Of a DNA stretch of 43,362 nucleotides, positions 1-7,448 are shown piece by piece. How positions within the stretch are numbered: the first letter of the stretch is position 1; every line of letters starts with the position of its first letter. The translations under genes were made by a program, and so were the position numbers. This stretch comes from Clostridia bacterium (lineage in GTDB: Bacteria; Bacillota; Clostridia; Oscillospirales; Acutalibacteraceae), in NCBI GenBank assembly GCA_017537245.1, contig JAFYLD010000037.1, forward strand, positions 1 through 43,362. The letters are read 5' to 3'. The notes below the pieces were generated by a model that did no database searches, was not told the origin of the DNA, and saw only the letters and a list, made by a program, of their open reading frames with translations.

Positions 1-12
1 CTTCAGCGCGCC

Positions 13-56
13 AAAATCAAGTTCATTCTTTTCGAGTGGACTTGATTTTTTTATGT
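13..56 (+). terminator. Rho-independent terminator
   Basis: A long hairpin pairs 13-28 with 34-49 (16 pairs including a few G-U, loop 29-33) and is followed directly by a T-rich run. It would stop transcription coming from a gene left of the window. A further inverted pair, CTTCAGC (1-7) and GCTGAAG (62-68), encloses it. Confidence 0.8.
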
Positions 57-125
57 TTTTTGCTGAAGAGGATTCGAAAAGGACGGTTTGCCGTAAAGTG
101 AATTTGCTCACACTCTATTAAACAA

Positions 126-157
126 AGTTCACCCTTTAGGGTGAGCTTTATTTTTTT
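126..157. terminator. Terminator hairpin at the 3' end of the M50 gene
   Basis: Nine pairs (126-134 with 139-147) around a TTTA loop, followed on the plus strand by TTTATTTTTTT. The minus-strand M50 gene ends at 148, so the hairpin lies just beyond its stop codon and may work in both directions. The T-run is much better on the plus strand. Confidence 0.7.
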
Positions 158-741
158 ATCATTCCACACACACCAAGATATATTGCCACTATAAATACCG
201 ATATATTTACGACTCCGCTAGACGCAAGATAAACGCCCAGTAAAAAAGCGACTATTGCAAACGCTACCGTAACAATTCTAACAATGCTTTCGGCCTTATA
301 AACGTTGGTGAATCTAGCAATAAACAGCGTCAGCAGTGTACCGCCGTCAAGTCCGCTAACGGGTAGCAGGTTAAAGACCGCTATTACAAAATTAAGAATA
401 GCAAAGTTAAGTGAAAACTCACTACCAAAAAACTTGTAGTTAGCAAAAAGCACGAAAAAAAGCACCATATTTGCCGCAGGACCGCAAAAGGCAATTGCGG
501 TTTCGCCATATTTTTTGGTAGAAAATCCTCTTATTATTTGCACGCTTGTCGGTATTAGTCGTACCGCTTTTGGTTGACAGTCGGCCGCCCACATAGCAAG
601 TAGATGTCCGCTTTCGTGAATAAATACGGCAAAAAGTGTAGGTATTATTAAGCCTGTACGGTCAATTGCTATCATAAAGCAAAGCGTGGCGCAAAATAAA
701 AACGATATATAAATTTGCGTCCCTAAAAATTTAAATCTCAC
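148..741 (-). CDS. Site-2-protease family (M50) membrane metalloprotease, SpoIVFB-like
   Basis: An intramembrane zinc protease of family M50, which cleaves membrane-embedded substrates. The zinc-binding motif HESGH lies in an early hydrophobic segment (about residues 42-46). The second family motif, NLLPVSGLDGG, supplies the third metal ligand (the Asp) at about residues 124-134. The 197-aa protein is mostly hydrophobic with about five or six membrane segments and has no PDZ or CBS domain, which fits the compact SpoIVFB type. It overlaps the upstream small membrane protein gene by 11 bases, so the two are probably translationally coupled. In spore formers SpoIVFB activates pro-sigma-K and is held in check by SpoIVFA. 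Whether this organism sporulates cannot be judged here, and the substrate is unknown. Confidence 0.85.
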   Translation of the reverse strand: MRFKFLGTQIYISFLFCATLCFMIAIDRTGLIIPTLFAVFIHESGHLLAMWAADCQPKAVRLIPTSVQIIRGFSTKKYGETAIAFCGPAANMVLFFVLFANYKFFGSEFSLNFAILNFVIAVFNLLPVSGLDGGTLLTLFIARFTNVYKAESIVRIVTVAFAIVAFLLGVYLASSGVVNISVFIVAIYLGVCGMIKK

Positions 742-958
742 TATTTATTTCTTCCTCGTCAAAATTTGCGGTAATTTGCCTGTGGTCAAAAACGTTGCTT
801 TGACACCACGTTTCCAGAGTTTTAAAACCACTATCAAAAAAGAATTTTATTATAAGCACGGCAATTAAAATTACCAATATACAAACCGCTTGTGTAATAC
901 AAATTGGCACAAACATGTTTTTTGGCGTTATTTCAATAACCTCTGTTTCGTTTTCCAT
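731..958 (-). CDS. Small single-pass membrane protein, possible remnant SpoIVFA-like partner
   Basis: A 75-aa protein with a short acidic N-terminus, one clear membrane segment (about residues 15-40, rich in I, V, L and F) and a polar acidic tail. The start is supported by AAGGGGTG about 6 bases upstream. Its 3' end overlaps the start of the M50 protease gene by 11 bases, so the two are probably made together. The position matches spoIVFA in Firmicutes, where SpoIVFA is a membrane protein with a LytM/M23 domain that regulates the protease. This protein has only the anchor and a short tail and no M23 domain. The link to SpoIVFA is inferred from position and topology; I see no diagnostic motif. 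Confidence 0.6.
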   Translation of the reverse strand: MENETEVIEITPKNMFVPICITQAVCILVILIAVLIIKFFFDSGFKTLETWCQSNVFDHRQITANFDEEEINSEI

Positions 959-968
959 TTTACACCCC

Positions 969-997
969 TTGTAACAAACTGAAAATTATGGTACAAT
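969..997 (+). promoter_or_regulatory. Sigma-A-type promoter for the ygiQ gene
   Basis: -35 TTGTAA (969-974), 17-base spacer, -10 TACAAT (992-997). It lies about 28 bases before the start codon at 1026 and diverges from the small membrane protein gene ending leftward at 958. Confidence 0.6.
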
Positions 998-1025
998 ATA
1001 ATATATTTTTAACGAGGTCAAGTTT

Positions 1026-2912
1026 ATGCCATTTTTACCAATTACAAAAAAAGAAATGACCGAGCGCGGTTGGGACTGCGCCGATATAATTATAGTTACG
1101 GGTGACGCTTACGTGGACCACCCGTCTTTTGGCACGGCTATTGTTTCTCGCGTGCTCGAAAACGCAGGCTTTAAGGTGTGTATTATTTCGCAACCAAGAT
1201 GCGACGCCGACTATATGCGATTTGGCGCGCCGCGACTTGCCTTTTTTGTAAATAGTGGCAATATTGACTCTATGGTAGCGCACTATACCGCTGCAAAAAA
1301 ACGTCGTAGCGACGACGCCTACACTCCAGGTGGCAAAGCAGGTGCGCGTCCCGATAGAGCGGTAATTGTATATTCAAAAGCGATTCGCCGTCTTTTTGGC
1401 GATACACCTATTTGCATCGGTGGTATAGAGGCATCACTTCGCCGATTTGCTCATTACGATTATTGGGACGACAAAGTGCGTCCGTCAATTCTTATGGATT
1501 CTACCGCCGACCTACTTATGTATGGTATGGGCGAGCGCCATGTTGTAGAAATTGCAAAACGATTAGACGCGGGCGAAGATATTGCTAGCCTTCGCGATAT
1601 TTTAGGCACTTGCTACGCGGTGGATACCAATGATTACCCAGCGCAAAGCGCAAAAGAATGTCCAAGTTTTGAGGCTGTTAGCGAAAATACAGAGCAAGGC
1701 AAACGCAAGTATGCCGAATCAACCTATATACAACAAACCGAGCACGATGCGGTGCGCGGCAAAACGGTAATTCAGCGCCACGGCAATAAAATTGTGGTAC
1801 AAAATCCACCAATGCCACCGCTTTCTACCGAAGATATGGACAAGGTTTATTCCCTACCGTTTATGCGCGACTATCACCCAAGTTACGAGGCTATGGGTGG
1901 TGTGCCCGGTATAGAAGAGGTTAAATTCTCGGTTATACATAACCGCGGATGCTATGGCGCGTGCAATTTCTGTGCGCTGGCATATCATCAGGGCAGACAA
2001 ATTAGTTGCCGTAGTCACGAGTCGGTTATAGACGAGGTTAAAAAAATCACCGAAATGCCCGACTTTAAGGGTTATATTCACGATATTGGTGGTCCTACCG
2101 CAAACTTTAGAGCGCCAAGTTGTAAAGGTCAGTTAGACAGAGGTCTTTGCAAAGACAAAAAGTGCCTAGCGCCTACAAAATGCCCTGCGGTAGAGGTTGA
2201 CCACAGCGATTATCTCGACCTTTTAAGAAAGTTAAGAAAACTACCAAAAATAAAGAAAATATTTATTCGTTCGGGTATTCGTTTTGACTATCTTATAGCC
2301 GATAGTGACGAAGAATTTTTCCACGAACTTGTTGAACATCACGTAAGCGGTCAGTTAAAGGTAGCGCCCGAGCATTGCTCAAGCCGGGTGCTTGACTGCA
2401 TGGGTAAGCCGCATATAAACGTTTACGAAAAATTTAAAAAGCGTTTTTACGAACTCACCGAAAGAGTGGGTAAAAAGCAGTTTTTGGTACCTTATTTAAT
2501 GTCGTCACACCCAGGCAGTACCATAAACGATGCGATTGAATTGTCGCTCTTCCTAAAAAAAGAGGGACTACATCCCGAGCAGGTACAAGACTTTTACCCA
2601 ACGCCGGGTACAATATCTACTTGTATGTTCTATACGGGACTTAACCCTATGAATATGAAGTCTGTTTACGTGCCACGCACTCCCGAAGAAAAGGCACAAC
2701 AACGCGCGCTTTTGCAGTATTACAGACCCGAAAATCGTCAATTTGTATTGTCTGCGCTTCGTCGTGCAGGTCGTACCGACCTTATAGGTCATGGCAAAAA
2801 CTGTCTTGTAGCGCCCGATAAATCGGCGATAGGGATGAACAAAAACGGTCAACAAAGACCTACCCAAAAGAAGAAAAAGACTATACGAAACATTCACAAG
2901 AAAAAGAAGTGA
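1026..2912 (+). CDS. ygiQ: YgiQ family radical SAM protein (UPF0313)
   Basis: A large radical S-adenosylmethionine enzyme of the YgiQ family. Its reaction is not established. The 4Fe-4S-binding motif CxxxCxxC is present as CYGACNFC at about residues 309-316, in the middle of the 628-aa chain as usual for this family, with the conserved YgiQ N-terminal domain before it. A second cysteine-rich stretch follows at about residues 366-390 (GLCKDKKCLAPTKC). The C-terminus is a very lysine-rich tail. The start has only a weak GAGG ribosome binding site but sits correctly behind the promoter at 969-997. The next gene, mnmA, follows after 131 bases; no shared function is evident. The assignment is confident from overall length and motif. 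Confidence 0.93.
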   Translation: MPFLPITKKEMTERGWDCADIIIVTGDAYVDHPSFGTAIVSRVLENAGFKVCIISQPRCDADYMRFGAPRLAFFVNSGNIDSMVAHYTAAKKRRSDDAYTPGGKAGARPDRAVIVYSKAIRRLFGDTPICIGGIEASLRRFAHYDYWDDKVRPSILMDSTADLLMYGMGERHVVEIAKRLDAGEDIASLRDILGTCYAVDTNDYPAQSAKECPSFEAVSENTEQGKRKYAESTYIQQTEHDAVRGKTVIQRHGNKIVVQNPPMPPLSTEDMDKVYSLPFMRDYHPSYEAMGGVPGIEEVKFSVIHNRGCYGACNFCALAYHQGRQISCRSHESVIDEVKKITEMPDFKGYIHDIGGPTANFRAPSCKGQLDRGLCKDKKCLAPTKCPAVEVDHSDYLDLLRKLRKLPKIKKIFIRSGIRFDYLIADSDEEFFHELVEHHVSGQLKVAPEHCSSRVLDCMGKPHINVYEKFKKRFYELTERVGKKQFLVPYLMSSHPGSTINDAIELSLFLKKEGLHPEQVQDFYPTPGTISTCMFYTGLNPMNMKSVYVPRTPEEKAQQRALLQYYRPENRQFVLSALRRAGRTDLIGHGKNCLVAPDKSAIGMNKNGQQRPTQKKKKTIRNIHKKKK

Positions 2913-3043
2913 GTTTGAGTAAAATTGCCCACAGCACCGTTTTTGTTCGTGGCAGTATTAAATATACGGCCTAACTCACTGCAAAGCGGCACTGCGAACG
3001 ATTTTCTTTCAAACTTTATAAGAGGAAAGTAGTTGTATAAAAT

Positions 3044-4099
3044 ATGAAAACCCTAATAGGTATGAGCGGCGGCGTTGATTCTGCCGTTACAGCGGCGCTT
3101 GTTTCAAAAACGGGCTCGGCCGCGGGCATTACCTTAAGACTTTATGATGGAGATATTCCGGAACTAATCCAAAAATTTGACCGCGAGGCGCTTGACGCTG
3201 CCGACGTTTGTAAAAAACTAGGTATCGCGCACAGCAACCTTGATTTAAAGGGCGAATTTTACAACTTTGTTATAAAGCATTTTATAGATGAATATATAGC
3301 CGGTCGCACACCAAACCCTTGTATTCAGTGCAATATTCATATTAAGTTTGGCGCTATGCTCGATTATGCCGAAAAAAACGGTTTTGATAAAATTGCGACA
3401 GGTCACTACGCAAGAGTAGAAAAATCGGGCGAGCGATACTTGTTAAAAAAAGCGCTTGATGCCACCAAAGACCAGTCTTACGTGCTATATGGCTTAACTG
3501 CCGACCAACTTTCAAAAACGGTTTTGCCTTTGGGCGATTATACCAAGGCGCAAGCTCGCGAGATTGCTGCCGAGATGAATTTGTGCGTGGCAAGAAAGTC
3601 CGATAGTCAAGATATATGCTTTGTACCGGACGGTGATTACGCATCTTTTATCGAAAGAAATACCGGTATAAACTTTGCCGCAGGCGACTATCTTGATTTA
3701 AGCGGCAAGGTATTAGGTAAACACAAGGGTGTGATTCACTATACTATAGGGCAAAGAAAAGGTCTTGGTATAGCGCTTGGCAAACACGCTTTTGTACTAG
3801 ATAAAAATGCCGAGAAAAACGAGGTTATACTCGGTGACGAGGAGCACCTATTCTGCAAGCAGGTTGAGGTAGGCGGTGTTAATATTATCGCGGCCGATAG
3901 TCTAGATGGTATTCACGCGGCGGGTAAGTTGCGTTATCGTCATAACGAGCAACCTTGCGTTATTCATCAAACGGGCAAAGACACTGTAATACTCGAGTTT
4001 GACACTCCTCAACGCGCGCCATCCCCGGGTCAAGCGGCGGTATTTTATGACGGAGATATAGTTTTGGGCGGCGGAGTAATTGTGAAAGGAATAAAGTAA
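3044..4099 (+). CDS. mnmA: tRNA-specific 2-thiouridylase MnmA
   Basis: Makes 2-thiouridine at wobble position 34 of tRNA for Lys, Glu and Gln, using ATP and sulfur passed on as persulfide. The N-terminal PP-loop reads SGGVDS at residues 8-13. The conserved NPC-x-x-C segment places cysteines at 93 and 96, and the second catalytic cysteine is Cys192 in the DICFVPDGDY motif. At 351 aa it has normal family length, with the C-terminal beta-barrel region present. An in-frame TAA six bases upstream fixes the start at 3044 or later. The purine-rich AGAGGAAAG is rather far away (about 17 bases). The stop codon overlaps the start of the next gene by one base, so the LUD protein is co-translated. No cysteine desulfurase gene is nearby. 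Confidence 0.95.
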   Translation: MKTLIGMSGGVDSAVTAALVSKTGSAAGITLRLYDGDIPELIQKFDREALDAADVCKKLGIAHSNLDLKGEFYNFVIKHFIDEYIAGRTPNPCIQCNIHIKFGAMLDYAEKNGFDKIATGHYARVEKSGERYLLKKALDATKDQSYVLYGLTADQLSKTVLPLGDYTKAQAREIAAEMNLCVARKSDSQDICFVPDGDYASFIERNTGINFAAGDYLDLSGKVLGKHKGVIHYTIGQRKGLGIALGKHAFVLDKNAEKNEVILGDEEHLFCKQVEVGGVNIIAADSLDGIHAAGKLRYRHNEQPCVIHQTGKDTVILEFDTPQRAPSPGQAAVFYDGDIVLGGGVIVKGIK

Positions 4100-4752
4100 T
4101 GACCGAACAAATTAACAAGCTCTTTAAAAACCTTGAAACAAATAAAATAAAACCCATTTTTGCCGAAAACAAGAATGAAGCCGTAAAGATAGTAGAAAGT
4201 ATGCTTTTTGACGGCGCGGTTATTACTTGGGGCGGTTCGATGTCGTTAATCGAGTGCGGCATTGATAAGCTCTTGCGAGAAGAAAAATATAATTTTTTAG
4301 ACCGCGGTCGCGCAGGCATTACCCCCGAGGAGCAACAAGAGTGTTTTAAAGCGTCAATCGGTGCCGACTTTTTCTTTTGCTCGGCAAACGCTATTACCGA
4401 AAACGGCGAGATAGTAAACGTTGACGGGCTTTCTAATCGCGTATCTTCCATTGCTTTTGGTCCTAAAAAGGTGATAATGGTAGTGGGCGAGAACAAAATT
4501 GTTCCTAATATAAAGGAAGGATTTTTGCGAGTTAAAAAAATAGCCGCACCAAAAAATTGTGTGCGACTAAATAAAGATACCCCTTGCGCAAAGCTCGGGC
4601 ATTGTGTATCGCTTTTAAATAACGATAACCCCGATATTTCCGACGGCTGTAAATGTAACGACCGAATTTGTTGCAACTATTTAGTAAGTAGCCTACAAAG
4701 AGACAAAGACCGACTTCACGTTATTTTGGTAAACGAGGATTTAGGATATTAA
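4099..4752 (+). CDS. LUD domain protein (LutC/YkgG family)
   Basis: A 217-aa protein of the LUD (DUF162) family, related to LutC, a part of the iron-sulfur lactate oxidation complex LutABC. Family features seen are the glycine-rich ITWGGSMSL stretch (about residues 42-50), the ANAITENGEIVNVDG stretch (about residues 96-110) and a C-terminal cluster of five cysteines. No LutA or LutB partner is in the window, so this is a stand-alone LUD protein of unknown role, as is common in Clostridia. It starts on the last base of the mnmA stop codon and is followed by a bidirectional terminator. The family call is firm; any involvement in lactate use is not supported by context. Confidence 0.85.
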   Translation: MTEQINKLFKNLETNKIKPIFAENKNEAVKIVESMLFDGAVITWGGSMSLIECGIDKLLREEKYNFLDRGRAGITPEEQQECFKASIGADFFFCSANAITENGEIVNVDGLSNRVSSIAFGPKKVIMVVGENKIVPNIKEGFLRVKKIAAPKNCVRLNKDTPCAKLGHCVSLLNNDNPDISDGCKCNDRICCNYLVSSLQRDKDRLHVILVNEDLGY

Positions 4753-4758
4753 AAGAAA

Positions 4759-4787
4759 AAAGGACAGAACTTTTGGTTCTGTCCTTT
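4759..4787. terminator. Bidirectional terminator between convergent genes
   Basis: A twelve-pair hairpin (AAAGGACAGAAC paired with GTTCTGTCCTTT). It has T-rich flanks on the right for the plus-strand LUD gene and, on the opposite strand, a strong T-run for the minus-strand gene ending at 4801. Confidence 0.85.
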
Positions 4788-4800
4788 AGTATTTTTATGA

Positions 4801-5547
4801 TTATTTAAGCAATGCAGCAGAAAGCTTTTTGTTTGATGCGATAACAGGGATAAGCTGTGTTAAAGAATCAATAAAGTGCTTGTTGTCGCCTAGCGCTGCG
4901 ATAGCGTTTGCCTTTACTGTTTCATCGTTTACGCAAGCGGCAGCAATTACTGCAACTGCGGTATTTACTGTGTCGCGATCGCCCTGAAGATATACTGTTT
5001 CGAATACGTCAAACAACTTTTTAACGCTCTTTTTGTTGTTTTCGGTTAGAATCTCTTTAATTTGAGGAACTAACTTTTCGCCAAAGAAATTAAGGTACAA
5101 GAAGTTGCCATAAACTGCAACGTGTTCTTTGTACTCGTCTTTAAGAGCAGGAAAAACGTCGAGCATTTTCTTTGTGAAAGCGGTAATATTGTATGTGCCG
5201 TCCTTTGTAGCGGTTGGCAAATCAATAGCGTTTGCAAGGTTGCCTGAACGAGTGTGCTTGATACCAAGTTCTGATTTTAAAGAGTTAGTAAAGTCGATAC
5301 CAACAGCTTCTGCGTCCTTTGCGTTTTGGCTATCGTCAAAGAGCCAAGCGTTAATTTCGCTAAGATCAAATGCGCCGTCCTCGTCGATAGTACCTGTCTT
5401 TAACACGTACATTTGACGCTCGTCGTTATATTCTACAGCTACTGCTTTGTGGTCGTTTTTAAAAATACCATCAACTGCTTTAAAGCCGTTTTCGTCAAAA
5501 AATGGTTGCATTTCAGCAATTACGTTTTCTAAATATCTGTTATCCAT
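4801..5547 (-). CDS. Conserved hypothetical protein, soluble, helical C-terminal half
   Basis: A 248-aa acidic protein with no signal peptide and no membrane segment. I do not recognise a function. The N-terminal half (to about residue 95) looks like an alpha/beta domain. The C-terminal half (about 120-248) is mostly helical and contains a pattern like FPALKDEYKEHVAVYGNFLYLNFF, which resembles, from memory, a helical Firmicute domain of unknown function (possibly the one called DUF7674). It is transcribed alone from its own promoter (5592-5620) and ends at a shared terminator. The promoter is back-to-back with that of rsmA. Nothing in the neighbours suggests a role. Existence as a gene is well supported by promoter, terminator and composition; function is unknown. 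Confidence 0.8.
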   Translation of the reverse strand: MDNRYLENVIAEMQPFFDENGFKAVDGIFKNDHKAVAVEYNDERQMYVLKTGTIDEDGAFDLSEINAWLFDDSQNAKDAEAVGIDFTNSLKSELGIKHTRSGNLANAIDLPTATKDGTYNITAFTKKMLDVFPALKDEYKEHVAVYGNFLYLNFFGEKLVPQIKEILTENNKKSVKKLFDVFETVYLQGDRDTVNTAVAVIAAACVNDETVKANAIAALGDNKHFIDSLTQLIPVIASNKKLSAALLK

Positions 5548-5591
5548 TTTAAATAAACACTTCCAAAAATAATATTTTCATAATTTTAACC

Positions 5592-5620
5592 ATTATATCA
5601 CAACAAATTGTGTTTGTCAC
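5592..5620 (-). promoter_or_regulatory. Promoter for the 248-aa hypothetical gene
   Basis: Read on the minus strand: -35 GTGACA (complement of 5615-5620), 17-base spacer, -10 TATAAT (complement of 5592-5597). It lies 45 bases before the start codon at 5547. Confidence 0.65.
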
Positions 5621-5631
5621 CAAAAATTTTC

Positions 5632-5660
5632 TTGAAACAAAGATTAAATTTTTATATAAT
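5632..5660 (+). promoter_or_regulatory. Promoter for rsmA
   Basis: -35 TTGAAA (5632-5637), 17-base spacer, perfect -10 TATAAT (5655-5660), about 30 bases before the TTG start of rsmA. Its -35 box is only 11 bases from that of the divergent promoter at 5592-5620. Confidence 0.75.
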
Positions 5661-5690
5661 TAGTTTAGTATTTAAAAAACGGGTGATAAT

Positions 5691-6542
5691 TTGAAAATTT
5701 CAAACAAAAAAGATTTAAAATCGGTTCTTGAATCCGAAGGCTTTTCTTTTAAAAAATCATTAGGCCAAAACTTTTTAATAGACGATACCGTTTGTCCGCG
5801 CATGGCGGCTGCCGTATCGGGCGAAAACGTTGGTGTGCTAGAAATTGGTCCGGGGGCCGGCGTACTTACGGCGCAGTTATCTGCCGCTTGCAAAAAGGTT
5901 GTGTCGGTTGAGCTTGATACCAGACTAAAACCCGTGCTCGAACAAACGCTAAAAGATTGCGACAACGTAAAAATAATATGGAACGATATCTTAAAGGTGG
6001 ATTTAAAAAACGTTTTGGCAGAGGAGTTTCAGGGTTGCAACACAATCAACATTTGCGCAAATCTGCCTTACTACATAACCTCACCCGTTATTATGATGTT
6101 GCTCGAAAGTAATTTGCCCATAAACAAAATTGCGGTAATGGTGCAAAAAGAGGCGGCCGACCGCCTTTGTGCCACGGTAGGCTCGCGTGACGCAGGCGCC
6201 GTTACGGTAGCGGTAAATTACTATGCCGTGGCAAAAACGCTTTTTGGTGTGCCAAGAACTTCATTTTTGCCACCACCAAACGTTGATTCAGCGGTAATAG
6301 AGCTAGTGCTTCGTGACAAACCCGAAATAGAAGTACAAGACGAAAAGCAATTTTTCCGTCTTGTAAAAGCGTGCTTTGCGCAACGCAGAAAGATACTGCT
6401 TAATACAGTTTGCAACACTATGGGCATTAGCAAAGACGATTTTAGAGCGGCGCTAAATCAAGCGGGCGTTAGCGAAACAGTACGCGGCGAAACACTTACT
6501 ATGGAGCAATTAGCCGCAATATCAAACGCGCTTTGTAAATAG
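5691..6542 (+). CDS. rsmA: 16S rRNA dimethyladenosine transferase RsmA (KsgA)
   Basis: Dimethylates the two adjacent adenosines near the 3' end of 16S rRNA (A1518 and A1519 in E. coli numbering) during 30S assembly, using S-adenosylmethionine. The SAM-binding motif EIGPGAG is at residues 51-57, the acidic loop VELD at about 73-76 and the catalytic NLPYY motif at 124-128. The N-terminal SLGQNFL signature is at 23-29. Length 283 aa is typical. The start is TTG, chosen because GGGTGA ends 4 bases upstream and no ATG fits. It is transcribed alone and closed by the hairpin at 6552-6578. It has none of the rnmV or veg neighbours seen in Bacillus. Confidence 0.96.
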   Translation: MKISNKKDLKSVLESEGFSFKKSLGQNFLIDDTVCPRMAAAVSGENVGVLEIGPGAGVLTAQLSAACKKVVSVELDTRLKPVLEQTLKDCDNVKIIWNDILKVDLKNVLAEEFQGCNTINICANLPYYITSPVIMMLLESNLPINKIAVMVQKEAADRLCATVGSRDAGAVTVAVNYYAVAKTLFGVPRTSFLPPPNVDSAVIELVLRDKPEIEVQDEKQFFRLVKACFAQRRKILLNTVCNTMGISKDDFRAALNQAGVSETVRGETLTMEQLAAISNALCK

Positions 6543-6551
6543 TTTATAACA

Positions 6552-6578
6552 AAAAAGCAAGGATTTTCCTTGCTTTTT
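6552..6578. terminator. Bidirectional terminator between rsmA and the AraC-type gene
   Basis: AAAAAGCAAGGA (6552-6563) pairs with TCCTTGCTTTTT (6567-6578). There are T-runs on both strands, serving the convergent genes ending at 6542 and 6584. Confidence 0.85.
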
Positions 6579-6583
6579 GTTTT

Positions 6584-7348
6584 TTATAAAGAAATATTTT
6601 TTCTATACTGCTTTGGGGATAATTTAATATTTTCTTTAAATGCGCGATTAAAACTTCTTAAAGAACTAAAACCGCTTTCAAAGGCGCATTCAGCAATAGA
6701 TTGCGTTGTGTTTTCAAGCAAATAACACGCGTGACTTAATCTATAATGCAAAACGTAAGAATTAAACGAAATACCAATGTTTTTCTTAAAATAGCGTGAA
6801 AGGTATGAGTAATCATAGGTAGTAATCTCTGAAAGTCTAGCAAGTGAGCAGTCGCCGTTAAAATTGTTTTCAACAAAAGAAAATATTTTATGAATCAAGT
6901 TTTTGTGGTCGGTCTTTTTAGCGGTGTATTCGGCGCACGTGTCAAACTCGCCGCACAAGGAATATAAAATTCCTTTTTTAAGGGTCGAAGACGCGCTATC
7001 AAGCTTTTCAAGTTCTCGGGTTAAAAATTCGTTTGGACAAAACTTGTTGTTTAGGGGAATTTTGTTGGTTATTTTTGCCAAGTACGCCTGCACTAATCGG
7101 GGCGAGAAAATACACAAAACGTGTTCGCTTTCTTGCGATTTTAATTCGTGAATTTGATTAGGAAATATTAAAGAAGCTTCGCTTTTTTTTAGGGTGTATT
7201 TTATGCCGTCTATGATGACGTCCATTTCTCCCGAGAGTATAATTATTATTTCGAAGCATTGATGTAGGTGTGACGGAAAACTAAAGTTATTGTTTTTTTC
7301 AATTTTTAAATAGTCAGGCGAGCCCAAATGATTGTACTCGTAAAACAT
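6584..7348 (-). CDS. AraC family transcriptional regulator of the xylose locus
   Basis: A 254-aa regulator with an N-terminal cupin-like sugar-sensing domain (about residues 1-130, with HLHQCFEIIIILSGEMDV near the start) and a C-terminal AraC-type domain with two helix-turn-helix units (about 155-254, including the SLARLSEITTYDYSYLSRYFKK and FSSLRSFNRAFKE segments). It is divergent from xylB, xylA and a GH43 gene, so it most likely controls them in response to xylose or xylo-oligosaccharides. The start is supported by AGAGGTG about 6 bases upstream. Its own promoter overlaps one copy of an 11-base direct repeat in the shared intergenic region, which points to autoregulation. The ligand is inferred from context only. 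Confidence 0.9.
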   Translation of the reverse strand: MFYEYNHLGSPDYLKIEKNNNFSFPSHLHQCFEIIIILSGEMDVIIDGIKYTLKKSEASLIFPNQIHELKSQESEHVLCIFSPRLVQAYLAKITNKIPLNNKFCPNEFLTRELEKLDSASSTLKKGILYSLCGEFDTCAEYTAKKTDHKNLIHKIFSFVENNFNGDCSLARLSEITTYDYSYLSRYFKKNIGISFNSYVLHYRLSHACYLLENTTQSIAECAFESGFSSLRSFNRAFKENIKLSPKQYRKNISL

Positions 7349-7359
7349 ATAACACCTCT

Positions 7360-7412
7360 AAAAGTCAAATTTTGTCTATAAATTATACATAAAGTTGCAA
7401 GAAAAGTCAAAT
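7360..7412. promoter_or_regulatory. Divergent xyl control region with two direct repeats
   Basis: The 11-base sequence AAAAGTCAAAT occurs twice on the plus strand, at 7360-7370 and 7402-7412, 42 bases apart (about four helical turns). This suits an AraC-family dimer binding direct repeats. The minus-strand promoter of the regulator is TTGACT (complement of 7405-7410), 17-base spacer, TATAAT (complement of 7382-7387), so its -35 box lies inside the right repeat. For xylB, a possible -10 TATACT is at 7422-7427 without a good -35. The right repeat abuts that -35 position, as expected for an activator-dependent promoter. Binding is inferred. Confidence 0.6.
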
Positions 7413-7448
7413 ATAATGCGATATACTTAAATCAAAGGGAGTGATCAC

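Noticed and set aside
1-68. CTTCAGC/GCTGAAG around the first terminator as a mobile-element end
   Set aside because: Seven bases only, no target duplication visible, and the left context is cut off by the window edge.
3960-4676. A 238-codon minus-strand open frame opposite the mnmA end and the LUD gene
   Set aside because: It lies wholly antisense to two well-supported genes, has low-complexity Ser/Leu/Phe-rich composition, and shows no ribosome binding site or motif. It is a shadow frame.
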